Origin: Elmis aenea
Taxonomy: Eukaryota; Arthropoda; Insecta; Coleoptera; Elmidae
Assembly (NCBI GenBank): GCA_947652605.1
Contig: OX393579.1
Span: 5,580,001 to 5,644,000 of the forward strand
DNA length: 64,000 bases
Direction: 5' to 3'
The notes beneath the pieces were generated by a model. That model was not told the origin of the DNA. It ran no database searches and worked only from the letters and a program-made list of their open reading frames with translations. Below, piece by piece: positions 11,654 to 23,900 of this stretch. The position numbers and the translations under genes are program-made. Position 1 is the first letter of the stretch. Every line of letters begins with the position of its first letter.

Positions 11654-13581
11654 ATGTTCTACAAATTACTAATTTTTGCTGCTGTAACCTGTTCAGGTAA
11701 GATTATTGTTATACAGGGTGATTGATTGAGACCGGGACTTAAAAATATATGAAGAATGAAGAAGGGTATTGATCTGAAATTTTGGTTATGACCATAATGA
11801 CATCTGCTCTGTTTATTGAAAATACATTCAATATGGCGACACTTCCGGAAATACCGGAAGTTGACGTCTACTTTCTTATTTCAAATACAATGGTTTATTT
11901 TTTATTGCTTTTTTGGGTTCAAAACGTTATTTTAAAGGGACTTTTATTAACATTCCCTATACCTAAGTTTAGTCATTTTTTAGATTTTTGGACGTTTTTG
12001 AAAATCTTTTGATTTTCATTGTGATGCTTAGAGTACTATCCAACGCCGCCATTTTTGAAGTAATTTATCGATTGTGAAAATTCCAGGATGTACTTTAAGG
12101 TTTCTTCTAGGCATGGTCTAAATTTAAGCGTTTTTTCTTCAATAAATGGGGTGCATCGGCGTCGGCAGATTTTTTTTTAGGGGGGGGGGGCAAAGCATAG
12201 AGACTAATTTTAATATATATAAATTTTAATTTAAGTTTTTAATTTTGATGACTTGCTTTTACAAGTACTATTTTTTACTCGATCCCAGGGGGGAAGTGCC
12301 CCGTTGCCTTCCCCCTCTGCGGACACCCATGATGGGGTGTAATATAATATCGCTGGTGTTCCATGGACAGTTTATCTTCCAAGATATAACATTTTGATAT
12401 TTGATTAGCACGTACAAATTTCTTTAAAACAACACAATATATTCTTACAGTAGTGAAGGTAGGTAAAGCGAAAGAAAATTAGCAAAATATTTACTATTTA
12501 TTTTGAGTTAACAAATTTTTCGTTTTTTTTTTTAAATAATGTTTTTATTGTTTGTCACAGTTATTGCCTACACTGTAAACCAGCCAACGTTATCTCCAGG
12601 TTGGTAAAAATTGCTTACAAAATGACCAAAGGCTGAACTAGCAGGTGTGCCAGCCATTTAGTTCTAATCTCCTGATTAGAAATGGGACTGATAACTAATA
12701 TGAATAAAAACATTTAAAGTATACAGATATCGTTTTATTTTTAGCATTAGTTTGTTACCTGCGTTTTTTGTCAATAAATAAATGCGGAATAACAAGTTAT
12801 ATGTGCAGATTTTTGACTAAACTCAAGTAAATATTATCACAAATTTCTTACAAAACTTGAGCATCTATGGATTTAAACAAAAGAATGCATTCATTTTATA
12901 CTGTGTAAAAACAAATAACAAAATTGGAACAATTACGATAGATCGATAGAGATAATTACATGTACATTTTTATTTAGTTTGGATTATTTTTAACATTAAG
13001 TGCAATGGATTATTCAAAATATGTAAAGCTTCCTGGAGTATGTATACCTCTGTAAGAAAAACCTTTAAATTATGTAATATTATGTAATTTGTTAACTTAT
13101 ATTTACTATTTTTAGGTAAATATTTATGTGTCCTTTGTCGTGGTATTTATTCCTCGCACGTGTTAAAAAACGTAGAAAGTTTTATGAAGGTGGACAGGCA
13201 GTATATTGGCATAATTTATAAAAATATTGAATAACATTTGCAAGATAATTTTGTATGTTGACCGAAATTGCTATTAGGTAATAATTAATCACTTCCGTAA
13301 TGTAGGTAAAAATAAATGTAACTGAAAGCATATTATTGAAAACCCACACAAAAAACGTTTAACCGGTAAATGGTTACTTTATTATTTTATAGTGTGCGTT
13401 GCTTCGTGCTTCATGTAGTAACAGAATTAATTAGAACAAGTGTGACGGTTGATGCTGTTTGACTAAAGCAAGTTTAAAAATGTGTGGCTCAATAGTACCA
13501 ACTTGCACTGGCAGATCGGGCTCTACATTTACTTGGTGTCAAGAATTGCGCAAATTAGTAGCAACAAATGCCATTAAATGA
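11654..13581 (+). CDS. small secreted cysteine-rich protein (spliced, partly tentative)
   Basis: Exon 1 (11654-11696) encodes MFYKLLIFAAVTCS, a signal peptide, and ends at the donor GTAAGA. A strong acceptor (TTTGTCACAG) opens exon 2 (12561-12603), which continues in phase as VIAYTVNQPTLSPG and ends at GTAAAA. These two exons, with the TATA box, are the solid part. Downstream, an exon at 13001-13051 (AMDYSKYVKLPGVCIP) and one at 13473-13581 (KMCGSIVPTC, TWCQELRKL, then TGA) keep the phase. They would give about 80 residues with five Cys after the signal peptide. Their acceptors are weak, so they are tentative. The GVCIPLLKMC block recalls a clip domain, but this is only a resemblance. A secreted defence or cuticle-associated peptide is possible; no function is claimed. 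Intron 1 holds two transposon pieces. Confidence 0.45.
11712..12020 (+). mobile_element. solitary TACAGGGTG-type element end in intron 1
   Basis: The sequence opens TACAGGGTGATTGATTGAG and contains the CTTCCGGAAATACCGGAAG inner palindrome. It resembles one arm of the foldback elements of this window, but no opposite arm follows. The right boundary is arbitrary. Confidence 0.5.
12146..12339. mobile_element. hAT-type MITE with 8-bp target duplication
   Basis: A 178-bp element (12154-12331) is flanked on both sides by the direct repeat ATGGGGTG. Its ends, CATCGGCGTCGGCAG and the complement of CTGCGGACACCCATG, are imperfect inverted repeats. A G-run follows the left end and a C-run precedes the right end. 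The 8-bp duplication assigns it to hAT. It sits in intron 1 of the secreted-protein gene. Confidence 0.8.
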
Positions 13582-13646
13582 TTAAGCACTTTGTTTAATA
13601 ATTATGCATATTCAGAGTGTAAATGCAATCAATTAAATTATACTTG

Positions 13647-14774
13647 TTAACCCTTATGTGAACACCATGGTCTGGCTAGGCCAATTTCAAGTTTGAATGT
13701 ATTTTTATCATGGAAAAAAAACTCGTAAGGACCTCATATTTCATGATATCCGCCACGAACATGTTTTAATGTATTTCGAAACAAAAAAAGCGAAGGGTTA
13801 GACATGCAAGGTTGGTAGTCTGTGCAGTGTGCACCACTGGTCAGGCTGAGCCAGTGTATATTTTGTATATGATTCTTCAAGTTTTCTCACTGATTATCGT
13901 TTTTTTCTGATTGTTTTAGTGTTCCTGAATCACTATTTAATAGTAATGAATAAAATCTACATCTTTTTCCCCAAAAATATTTTTGTACCATCAAATATAA
14001 CCGAGTTATTTACGATTTAAAAAAAAAATTAATTTTGTTTTTGGTTTATTATCTATATATCTTTATAATGTAACTTATTACTAGCCTTTGTGGTGTAAGT
14101 GACACAAAAAATATTTAAAAAAATATGAAACCTGAAAATTTTCAGTTTCAGGTATGGGATTATATGTTCCATTAGTCTCGAACCTCGAAATATTTTTGTC
14201 CCATTAGTCATAAATATGGAAAATAAAACAATGCCTTAGTTAATAATTGTATTTATTTGACAAAAAGAACAGAAATTAGATCACATACTTCAGTTTTAAA
14301 ATTTAATCATAAATTCTGACATTTAATTTAATACGCTAGTTGTACTAGTGGTACAAGTAAAAAACAGCATCCCATAAAATTTTTACAAGCAATTACTTGC
14401 AAAAGGAAATGTTTTATTGTTGTATTTTTACATCTTATTTCTAGTGAACTTTATATTAAATGATAATAATAGATCTTACCTTATTTGATAGCAATATACA
14501 CTATTTATTACTTTTTTCATTAACAATTGACCTTAAACTCTTCACACAGCTGTCAAATGGAAGCCACTGACCGAACGAATTTGCGCGAAATTTCACGTGT
14601 TCACTGCGTTGAATAGGACCTTGCAGACGGTATTGGGACAGTAAATCCCAAACTGTACTTAAAATAGAGGTATTAGTTCTAAGTGAAATTTCTTTGGGAC
14701 ATATTGTCCCATTAGACTAACACTGACTTTCATTCAAATGGTATAAATAGTCCCATTAGGGCTAAAAGGGTTAA
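13647..14774. mobile_element. possible piggyBac-like non-autonomous element
   Basis: The segment is bounded by TTAA (13647-13650 and 14771-14774). It begins CCCTTATG and ends CTAAAAGGG, which matches the TTAA target and CCCT/AGGG ends of piggyBac. The right part repeats TCCCATTAG(T/G) motifs (near 14168, 14205, 14708 and 14752). Inverted similarity beyond the first five bases is weak and there is no transposase, so chance pairing of TTAA sites remains possible. Confidence 0.4.
13945..14070 (+). repeat. dispersed repeat, copy 2
   Basis: Second copy of the repeat at 7826-7950, sharing the CCCAAAAATATTTTTGTACC core. It lies inside the possible piggyBac-like element. Confidence 0.6.
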
Positions 14775-15639
14775 CACCTATAATAAAATATTTGATTTTT
14801 TTACATAAAAGATGTGGCTTCTAATATTATTGAGCATCGAAAAGTAGGAGTAAATATCATTATTTTTCATTTGTTCAGTATTTTTTTCAACATTAAATGT
14901 TGTTACTGATGCACCCGTTAGCTTAAATTAAGTTCTTGCCGGCCTTCGCACAAAAATTGTTTGTGGAATAATATTTCCAATCGTAAATTAAAAGTAATTA
15001 AATTAAACGTGTAAAATTATTCAGGTGAGTAACGATTTGATTATGTGCTAAAAATAGTTAAGTTAAAAACGTTTAATCGCTCTGCCCAACCCCACATAAG
15101 TTGAATGCACCTAGATTTTTTATTTCATGAATTTACCAATAAAACAAACTAACACAACAGCTTTTTTTATGTAACCTTTACATTTTACTAATTGAATCAG
15201 AGATGTATTACTTTAATTTTAACAATATTGCATCACGATTCAGGGACGTAATTACTATTTAAATCGATAAATAAATTTAAATAATCCTACACTATAAGAT
15301 TGTTGAATATTGTCGCCATTTTTATGTGTTTCGATTCGATATTAGAGCTATAGATTTTAAACCTATATTCCAGAATAAAGAATTTACGATAGCGATAAGT
15401 ACATACTAAAGCTGCAAGGTCACAATTAATTAGTTGTTGCGGTTTTACGGTTTTATTATCAAGGAGGCTGTTAAATCACAACAAACAAACTACTTGACAG
15501 GTTGCCGACAGATACATTTTTAATTAGTGTTGGACATGTTAGAAAAGTGTTAAGTGCCGTATTTATTTGATTATTGTAATTGACACATTTCGATAACTTT
15601 CAAGGGAGTAATGTGATAAATAATCAGATCTGGCTAGTT
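14775..15639. other. non-coding, no gene seen
   Basis: AT-rich; no coding, RNA or repeat structure could be supported. Confidence 0.4.
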
Positions 15640-15992
15640 ACTTTATAGGTAACTCGAAAAGTTGAAAAGATTGGTGTTAGGTGGAGCAATATCTGGGTCT
15701 GCTTAGGCTTAAAGTTTATCTAAAACACGTTATTTTGTGTTGACTTCCAGAATATTACAATCTGTCCCAAATGGACATTCGGTAATTTACATGAAGAAAA
15801 TGATAGGTATCAGGTGCTTTTCTTACAGTGTGGGTCTGAGCATTTCCTGAAGTGTTTTTTTAAATAGTTTTAATATTACTGGGAGAAGGCTAATCGGTCT
15901 CTACAATTTTACTTCCTCAGATGGTTTGCCAGGTTTCGGAATCATAATAATATCAGCAACTTTCCACTGAATAGGAAAGTGACCAATTGACC
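15640..15992 (-). pseudogene. jockey-like reverse transcriptase fragment
   Basis: The minus-strand reading begins at about 15990 with FPIQWKVADIIMIPKPGKPS, then a stop, then RPISLLPVILKLF. This is the conserved N-terminal palm block (P..WK.A.I..I.KPGK and YRPISLLP) of jockey-group LINEs. Further downstream the frame decays to scattered motifs. It is a heavily mutated remnant. Confidence 0.7.
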
Positions 15993-16009
15993 ATGTTATT
16001 TAAGCATAA

Positions 16010-17538
16010 CGACGGTGGAAAGCAATTTTGCTGTAAACGCCAAAACTACAACTTTGCAGGAGAGCCAAAAAACAATTTAAGTTTTGGAAAAATAATTCCT
16101 GTTCTTTAAATAATGATTTTATCCAAAAAAGTTTCAAGGAATGTAGGAGTCAAATAATTAAATGAATTTTATTAACACAATAAAAATCGTCCATAACTAT
16201 AAATTAATGGCGTTTTGGCGCTTACAGCAAAACACGCGTTGAAAATGCTGCTCCATTGAAATGTAAACACCATGTCACAATGTTCGGAATTAAATTAGGG
16301 TAGTAATAATGGCCTTCTAAATGTAGTACAGACAAAAAATGTAAATAAACGTATGTTTGGTGGGTTGTAAATGCAACTACATTAACTTTTATATGTCATT
16401 TGTTTTGTCGTATACACAGAAGTGTATGTATGTAATAAGTTGTTTGAAGTATCTACACGGAAAATAAATAATTTACCAATGTTATAATTATAATGCCCAC
16501 AAAAACCACGTTTAAATAAATGATTATAATTGTTAAAGGCATTCAAAGAACAAAAAGAAAGTAATAACAAATAATTATTTTGTAAACTTTAAAGAGTCAT
16601 AAAAAAAACAAATAAATAAGATACTCTATTAAACAAAAACTAGTATAAATGCATGTTGTAACTTCTTTAGGTGGGTAATAGGTATAAAACTAAACCATTT
16701 TAAAGCTTCTATTTGCAATCATCTCCTTCTTGCCTTCCTTTTAATAACTATCTTCTTCGTCTGTATCGTTAAACAATCAGGTATTGTTGAGTTGGTATTT
16801 AAATTTACATACTAATGTGCATCATTCTTTGGTATTATATTTTTTTCCACAAGATTTTTTAGGTCTTTATATTTTGCCTGTGCAATAGGAATTGTTTGAT
16901 TACACAAATTAAAGTTGGGATGAGCACCTTCTAAATCATTTATTGTGTAGATAGATGTGACAAACACCCTTACTTAACACATACGGTCACGTCAATTGCA
17001 CATTGCTTACACAAAGAACTATTATGACGTATCACAACCCCAAAACAATCTATCTTTAGTAATTCGAATTGTATTAACGTTATAAATACAGTATAACTAG
17101 ATCTAGGCAAATGCTTTACAAACAATTTGTTCTTTAATTGCATCCGTATAAATCGCTGTTACAAACCAAATATTCTAAAAAGATAACCTAATGTATGTGG
17201 TAGCCAACATGACTTAAAATACTTGGGCGGCATAAATGCTGTATACGCCACATTTTAAATTAAGTAGTTGCTGTAAACGAAATCGCTTTTAAAGTGAGGA
17301 CAGCATGATTGCTTTATACGCCAACATTAGAAAAAAAAACGATATTTATGGCTTGTACCGCATAATTTCTTTAAATTTGAATAAAATAACAGTACTTTTA
17401 AATAAGCGTTCAGCGTTTATTTTTCGTCGTATATCTTTGAAAAATAGACCATCCGACGCAGAGAAAAAAACTAAGAAATATGATGTAATAATTTTTTTTT
17501 GCATGGTTTGGCGTTTACAAAATTGCTTTCCACCGACG
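16010..17538. mobile_element. 1.5-kb inverted-repeat element with subterminal repeats
   Basis: The ends share an inverted repeat of about 32 bases running from CGGTGGAAAGCAATTTTG to GTAAACGCCAAA; the left copy has two extra bases in the middle. Variants of the GCTGTAAACGCCA motif recur inside (near 16200 inverted, 17237, 17268 and 17303), as in transposase-binding subterminal repeats. There is no transposase and no clear target duplication. A mariner pseudogene begins almost directly after its right end. The superfamily is unknown. Confidence 0.6.
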
Positions 17539-17544
17539 ACAAAG

Positions 17545-18404
17545 AAGTGTAACCCTTGAGTGGGCGTCACGCCTCTTATTTTTACAAAACTTTTAAAAAA
17601 TCTCGTGCCGGGGATGAAAGCCTTGAAGATTAAGAAGATCTTGGACGTCCTTCTGCAATTGACGACAAACAATTGAATCCGTTAGTTTAAGCTGATTCAC
17701 GTACAACGGTTCTAGATCTTTTTCAGGAACTTGATGTAAGTCATCCGACTATTATTGACCAACTGACGCAGCTAGGAAAGTCAAAAAAGCTCAACAAATG
17801 AGCGCAGCACGAATGAAGCGAAAATCAAAGATATCCTCATTATGAAGTGTGTTCTGCTCTTCTTTTGCGCAACAAAAATGACCCATTTTTTGAACGCATT
17901 GTGACGTGCGATGAAAAATGGATTATGTACGACAACCGACGGCGCTCTGCGGTGTTTGGACAAAGATGTACCACCAAAACACTTCTCGAAACGAGAGTTG
18001 CACCAAAAGAAGATCATGGTGAGTGTGTGGTGGTCTGCATTAGGAATAATCCACTACAGCTTCTTGAATCCTGGCATCCTGGCGAAACTGTTACAGCAGA
18101 GAAATACTGTCAATAAATTGACCGAATGCCCAGGAACTGACACTGCTGTAACTAGAATTGGTCAACAGAAAGAGCCCGATTCTTTTGCCTGACAATACTC
18201 GACCACATGCTGCACCACCAACGTTGCAAAAGTTGAACCAACTGGGCTACGAAACTGCCTCGTCCAGCATACTCACCGGACCTTACGCCTACCGACTACC
18301 ACTTTTTCAAGCACCTCGACCACTTCTTACAAAAGAAGGTCTTTAACAATCAAAATGTTGCTGAAAATGCCTTCAAAGAATCTGTTAGCTCCAGAACTCC
18401 CTAA
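17545..18404 (+). pseudogene. SETMAR-type mariner transposase, frame-broken
   Basis: Across three frames the sequence encodes most of a mariner transposase. Near 17590-17690 there is the DNA-binding part (AGDESLED, LGRPSAIDDKQL, then LDVSHPTIIDQLTQLGK). After a stop come ALLLRNKNDPFFERIVTCDE with the first catalytic Asp, VPPKHFSKRELHQKKIMVSV, and LLPDNTRPH with the second Asp. Near 18268 another frame gives PAYSPDLTPTDYHFFKHLDH with the third Asp, ending SSRTP and a stop at 18404. The spacing fits a DD34D mariner. All three Asp codons survive, but at least three frame changes and several stops make it inactive. The extreme N-terminus and terminal repeats were not found. Confidence 0.85.
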
Positions 18405-18919
18405 TTTAATGTTACTGGAATAAACAGGCTTGCTTTTTGTTGGCAAAATGTATACATTATAATGGTTTTTTGTTTCGCTTAATAAAGATTATTATGAGCT
18501 TCTTAAAGACAACGTTTGAAAACCAACATTAATTTCTAACCAATACGTGAATAGTTAAAAAGAGCGATTTTTAATTAAACCTGTTGATTGTAATAAATTA
18601 ATTGCTTCAATATTTAAGCTGCCGAAAGTTATTTTGTTTAATTAGATGATATTAATTTTTTTGCGATCGATTTTAGGTCAAAGGTACTAATACGTTCTTT
18701 AACGAGGTTGTCAATATTAGGATAAATAGGTGGAAAGTGCTGTCCTTTGTAGCACAGAACGTTTAGCAACGATTAAGACACAAATGACTGCACTTGCCTT
18801 CTATTTTGCATGCATTCGAGGACGATGGTTTATGATTTATGATTTTATCAATTTAAACTGAATCATGACAAAAAATGTAGTATAATACCGCGCGAAAAGC
18901 GTGACAAGTCTATTTGATC
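18405..18919. other. non-coding, no gene seen
   Basis: AT-rich spacer between the mariner remnant and the next palindromic element. Confidence 0.4.
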
Positions 18920-20404
18920 TACAGGGTGTCCCAGTTATCTTGAACAGCATGGGGATCTCGTTAACGGTAAGAGATACAGAGTTGGTTAAATGAGTCAAAA
19001 TGATCTATGATTTTAGAGCAATTATTCCATAAAAAAATCTTTAAAAAATTTAGTTTTTGCGTTATTTATTAAAAAAAAAAATGACGTTTTCGATTTTTGC
19101 TTCTAATTTGCTTATTTAAAATCATACCCAAAATATTTTTTGACATTATCAAGACACTTTTTTGCGTAGAATTGAAATTTGTTAATAAATTTTACCTATC
19201 TTCATTTGTTTTTGTTATTTTAACATCAACTTTCTTTTTTTAAATACGGGTCGTAGGCTCGTAGGTGGCTGACACCATTAAATTTTTTTTTCTCGTTTCA
19301 TTAATGTATGGGTTGTTAGGTTTATCCTTAAAAATAAGTAAGTTATTACAATATTATTGTATTTGTTAAGTTTAATCAACGTGGCCATTGAAAAACAAAA
19401 CAAAACAAAACATTACTTAAATAAACTAGCTGTACTTAATTATACACAAAGACACCTAAATAATTTAAGATATTTCTCAAATAACATTATAATTTATGAT
19501 TTTTCAATACTATTACCATTGTATCTAAATAATAACATGTGTTCAATGTGTAGCCTACTCTCCATGGGCAATACAAATTTGAGATCTGCACTTTGTAGAT
19601 AATAATGTTTTCCCAAGCATGTTACTTTTTATTTGATGGAATGTTCTTAAAATAGCTAATCATAAAAATACAGATGAACACAATTAAATAAGATTGGTTA
19701 GTTTAACTTAAGTTTATCAAATAAAAAGAAATACTCTTAGGAAAACACTATTAGGTATCTTTAAAGTGCAGATCTCAAATTTTTATTGCCGATGGAGAGT
19801 AGGCTACACTTTGAACGCCTGTTGTAATTTTAGATTCAATAGTAATAGTAATTAAAAATCATAAATTATTACCTATGTAATTTGAAAAATATCTTAAATT
19901 ATTTAGGTTTCTTTGTGTTAAATTAAGTACAGCTAGTTTATTTATGAGATGTTTTGATTTTCTTTTCCATGGCCACTTAAATTTAACTTAATAAATACAA
20001 CAATATTGCTATGACTTGCTAATTTTTAAAGATTAACAACCCATAAATTAATCAAACAAGAAAAATTCTGTTTAATGGTGTCATAGCTACCTACAACCCG
20101 TATTTAAAATAAGAAAGTTGATGTTAAAATAACAAAAACAAATAAAGATAGGTAACTCTTATCAACAAATTTCAATTCTACGCAAAAAAGTATGTCAATA
20201 ATGCCGAAAAATATTTTGGGTGACTTTAAATAAGCAAGTTGGAAGCAAAAATCGAAAACGTCATTTTTTGTTTTTAATGAATAGCGCAAAAACTATAAAT
20301 TTGCTTAAAGATTTTTTTTATAGAACAGTTGCTCTTAACCAACTCTGTATCTTTTACCGTTTACGAGATCCCCATGCTGTTCACGATAACTGGGACACCC
20401 TGTA
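18920..20404. mobile_element. 1.5-kb palindromic element, TACAGGGTG ends
   Basis: The ends begin TACAGGGTGTCCCAGTTATC and are inverted repeats. The arms continue through the GGGGATCTCG(T)AAACGGTAAGAG block and pair to a centre near 19660, where GTGTAGCCTACTCTCC (left) faces GGAGAGTAGGCTACAC (right). TA flanks each end. No transposase remains. The short frames inside are by-products of the palindrome. Confidence 0.85.
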
Positions 20405-20989
20405 TACTCTAGGTTTTTGCAATAGCAAAATAAAAATTTAGTAGAAACAACACAACTATGGTTAAAATCTAAATTCCACAAAATTGTGTATCAGATAGCG
20501 AGTAACTTAGCATTTTAGCTTCAGCATTTATGACTTATTTATAAAAAAAGATATGGCAAGTTATATCTCATTAAAAAGAGAAGAAGAAAAAAAAGACATT
20601 TAAGCCTACTTGACGACTTGAGAAAAATGGAAGTTAGGGTTATACCTCAAAAATATGATAAAAAAATTAAAACCAATACTTACATTTAATATAAGAAAGT
20701 ATCTTGAGAAAGTACAAATAAAACTGATCTAATTATTAAGACAAAAAAGTTATAAGTAAAATTTTTTGCTATACATTCTGAAGTACGGGGAATTTGGTAC
20801 GTTTAAAAATAGATTGTAGCTCCCCTTACACTCAGGAATAATTTATTTAATTTAAGCAAACCTCTATCTCTTTTGATAAGCGAGATACCCATGCAGGAAA
20901 TGTATCGGGGACACCTTGTATAGTATAGCGGTATAGCTTCATTTAACCAAAACAAATTAAACAAAAAGAATGAATATGTATTCAGTGAA
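20405..20989. other. non-coding with a solitary transposon end
   Basis: No gene is seen. A degenerate end (GGGGACACCTTGTA, finishing near 20919) is related to the right end of the preceding palindrome but lacks a partner. Confidence 0.4.
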
Positions 20990-21319
20990 ACAAAAAATTT
21001 GTGTTGAATTATACATATATAAATATGGCCTAGTTTTAAGTTTTTTTTTTCCTTTTTGTTCTCTATCATCCCCCTCAATGTGTTCTTCGGCTTTGCCCCC
21101 CCCCTTTCTGCGACTTTCCGGATTCCATGTGAATATCCTCCTGCAAAATTCTTTTCCGTTCTTTCTAAGAGTATCCATATTTTTTACTTTCGCCATACGT
21201 GGTATGAAGAAAGTTTTGTGATCGCGAAAATGTTCAAATTCCAGATTTCGAGAGATATAGGTACACGCTTTGAGGTCCCCTGAACCCGTTTTGACTATTT
21301 TCACGATGACGTCCGTGTG

Positions 21320-21350
21320 TGAGTATGCGTGTGTGTGTGTGTGTGTGTAT
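21320..21350. repeat. GT microsatellite
   Basis: A GTGTGT run within the duplicated block. The B copy (about 46540-46572) holds an imperfect GT/GC version. Confidence 0.9.
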
Positions 21351-22576
21351 ACAAAAATCTTTCAACGTTTACAAAATGACAATGATGAAAAATCGTTTTT
21401 GTTCTTGTCATGCAAAATGCGTTTACGTTGGCTTCAGAATGTTTCTGTACCTAAATAAAAAACACTATTCAGTATTCACCATAATTTTATTTAGAAAACA
21501 CAATACTGAACAATTACCATATTCTAAAGAATATACATGATATAAATCAAATATTACATAGTAATAAACTTTTAATATTTATTACCTAAAAGCTAAAAAA
21601 ATGTAAAGATTAGTAATCTACAGAAACAGTATAAAATTTATGTGTTTAATACTTGCAAGCTGTCTTATTTAAAATAAAAACTAACACTTAATAAACAACA
21701 CAGTTTTGAAATAACAGCTAAAATTAATACAAATTTAAAGTATCTACTTATTTTACTGTTTATAATATAAGAAAACTGCTTTCCTTCTTTATAATCTTTA
21801 GTTTTCAACCAAAACAGTTTTCCTCATTACATTAACAACTCAAAAATATGTATAAGAATAACACCACTTGTTGAACCTTTTCTTCTCTTTGTTGCAAAAA
21901 CTATTTAAATTTATACAGGGTGACAAACTTGATTTTTTTTTTTAAATGGCAACCATAATTGGTTATGAGTTTATTAAAAATAATTTTTTTCTCGTCTCAT
22001 TTACGCATGGGTTGTAAGGTTTATTTTTAAAATAAGCAAGATTTAACAACATTATTGTAATTAAGTTTAATCTAAGTGGTCATAAAAAAACATTACATAT
22101 TAAGCTAGCTGTACTTAATTAAAACAAAAAATTTAAAACTTAACTAATTTAAGATATTTTTTACATTTCATAATTATTGGATTTTTCACTTACTGCTAGA
22201 ACTTACTATAAAATACGATTAATAAATATAGAAAATAAAACTGTAGCAAGAAAAAAATTGAATATACTATTTAAAAAATAAATATGTGCTTGACAAAACG
22301 AATAAGTCAGTGATTCTTAATAATAAACACTACAATATAATGATGGTAAATATTAAAGTAATTGACATTCAAAGATAAATTTTAAGTGTTTCGTTAAGAT
22401 ATTACGATGTCATGACTTAAAAATTATTAAAGCCCCTAGTGTGCGTGTATTTTGTAGTAGTTATGATAGTAAAAAAGGATTCGGCCGTAGGACTCGAGCG
22501 CCGTTTCGCTTCTTAGGAACCAAATGCTAAACCAACCACCCATTTACGCTTCAACAAATAGGGAACAAATATTTTA

Positions 22577-23900
22577 TACAGGGTGATTCACGAGAGAGTA
22601 CGAGCCTGCCATTCTCAAAATAGGCAGCCCAACATGCAAATCATGAACTGCTTTGATTTCTAAATTTATATTTAAGCTGTTTTGAATCAAAGACACATGA
22701 CTTATTTAATTGACAGATTAAAAAGAAAGTTTTGTTGCGTAAGTTAGTAGACAATTTGAATTCAAATAAAGCTTGAAATGTATACAAATGACGAAAAAAC
22801 CGACATGATCTTAATTTTTGGGGAATGCTTCAGAAGCTGCAAGATTATATTCACAAAGGTATCCTAACCGCAGGTCCCCAACCGATAAAATTTTCCGAAG
22901 ATTGGAATTAAATTAAGATCATTTCGGTTTTTGGAATTTTTGCAGTTTATACAAATTTTTACTTTTTCGATGAAATGACATATTTCTACCATTTTCGAGG
23001 TCGCTGATTCCAAAAAACTTACTTTAATGGCCCGGAAACCAACCTATCATAGAATTTTTTACAAAAATATAGGTAGAAGTTAACCATAAAAGTTCGTACA
23101 AATCTCCATCTTTCAACAAAATCTTTTATTCAAAATCAATTTCAACATCAAAATCTTCATCAACAGGTTCAATGCAGGAACCAATCCCCAAATAACTAAT
23201 TGCTCGTGAAGTTTCTCCTTATTGGCACACAATAGGGCAATCACGAAGAGAAGCTCATCATGGTGTGTTCACAAGTAGCGCAAACGTAAGAACACAGAAT
23301 ATATGTAGGTTAATGTTTATTGCTTAAAAAAAAAACTTTTACAGACCTCTAACCTGACCCTCTTTTACCGACAAAATGAAGGATGGTCGTAAGAAAGGAC
23401 ATATACACTCTGATTTTAATATTTTCAAGAAAACAAACGGTATTTCTTTGATGCTTACGTTTGCGCCACTTGTGAACACACCGTGATGAGTTTCTCTTCG
23501 TGATTGCCCACAATAGTGCTATATCGTCAAAATTAAGTTCCATACGTGAAAATACAAGTAAAAAATACTTTCCGGGCGATATAAATCACTTTTTTGGAAT
23601 CAGCGACCTCGAAAATGCTAGATATGCGTCTTTTAATCAAAAAATAAAAAATTTGTATAAACTGCAAAATACCCCGGTTTTTTCGTCATTTGTATACATT
23701 TCAAGCTTTATCTGAATTCAAATTGTCTTCTAACTTACGCAACAAAACTTACTTTTCAATCTGTCAATTAAATAAGTCATGTGTTTTTGATTCAATACAG
23801 CTTAAATATAAATTTAGAAATCAAAGCAGTTCATGATTTGCATGTTGGGCTGCCTATTTTGAGAATGGCAGGCTCGTACTCTCTCGTGAATCACCCTGTA
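22577..23900. mobile_element. 1.3-kb palindromic element, absent from copy B
   Basis: The ends begin TACAGGGTGATTCACGAGAG and mirror each other; the arms extend inward past the paired TGCAAATCATGAACTGC blocks to a centre near 23240. In copy B the corresponding site (about 47785-47795) reads straight through, with ATTTTACCTATTAAACG in place of the 1.3 kb. This is consistent with TA-targeted insertion into A after the duplication, or less likely precise loss from B. Confidence 0.85.
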
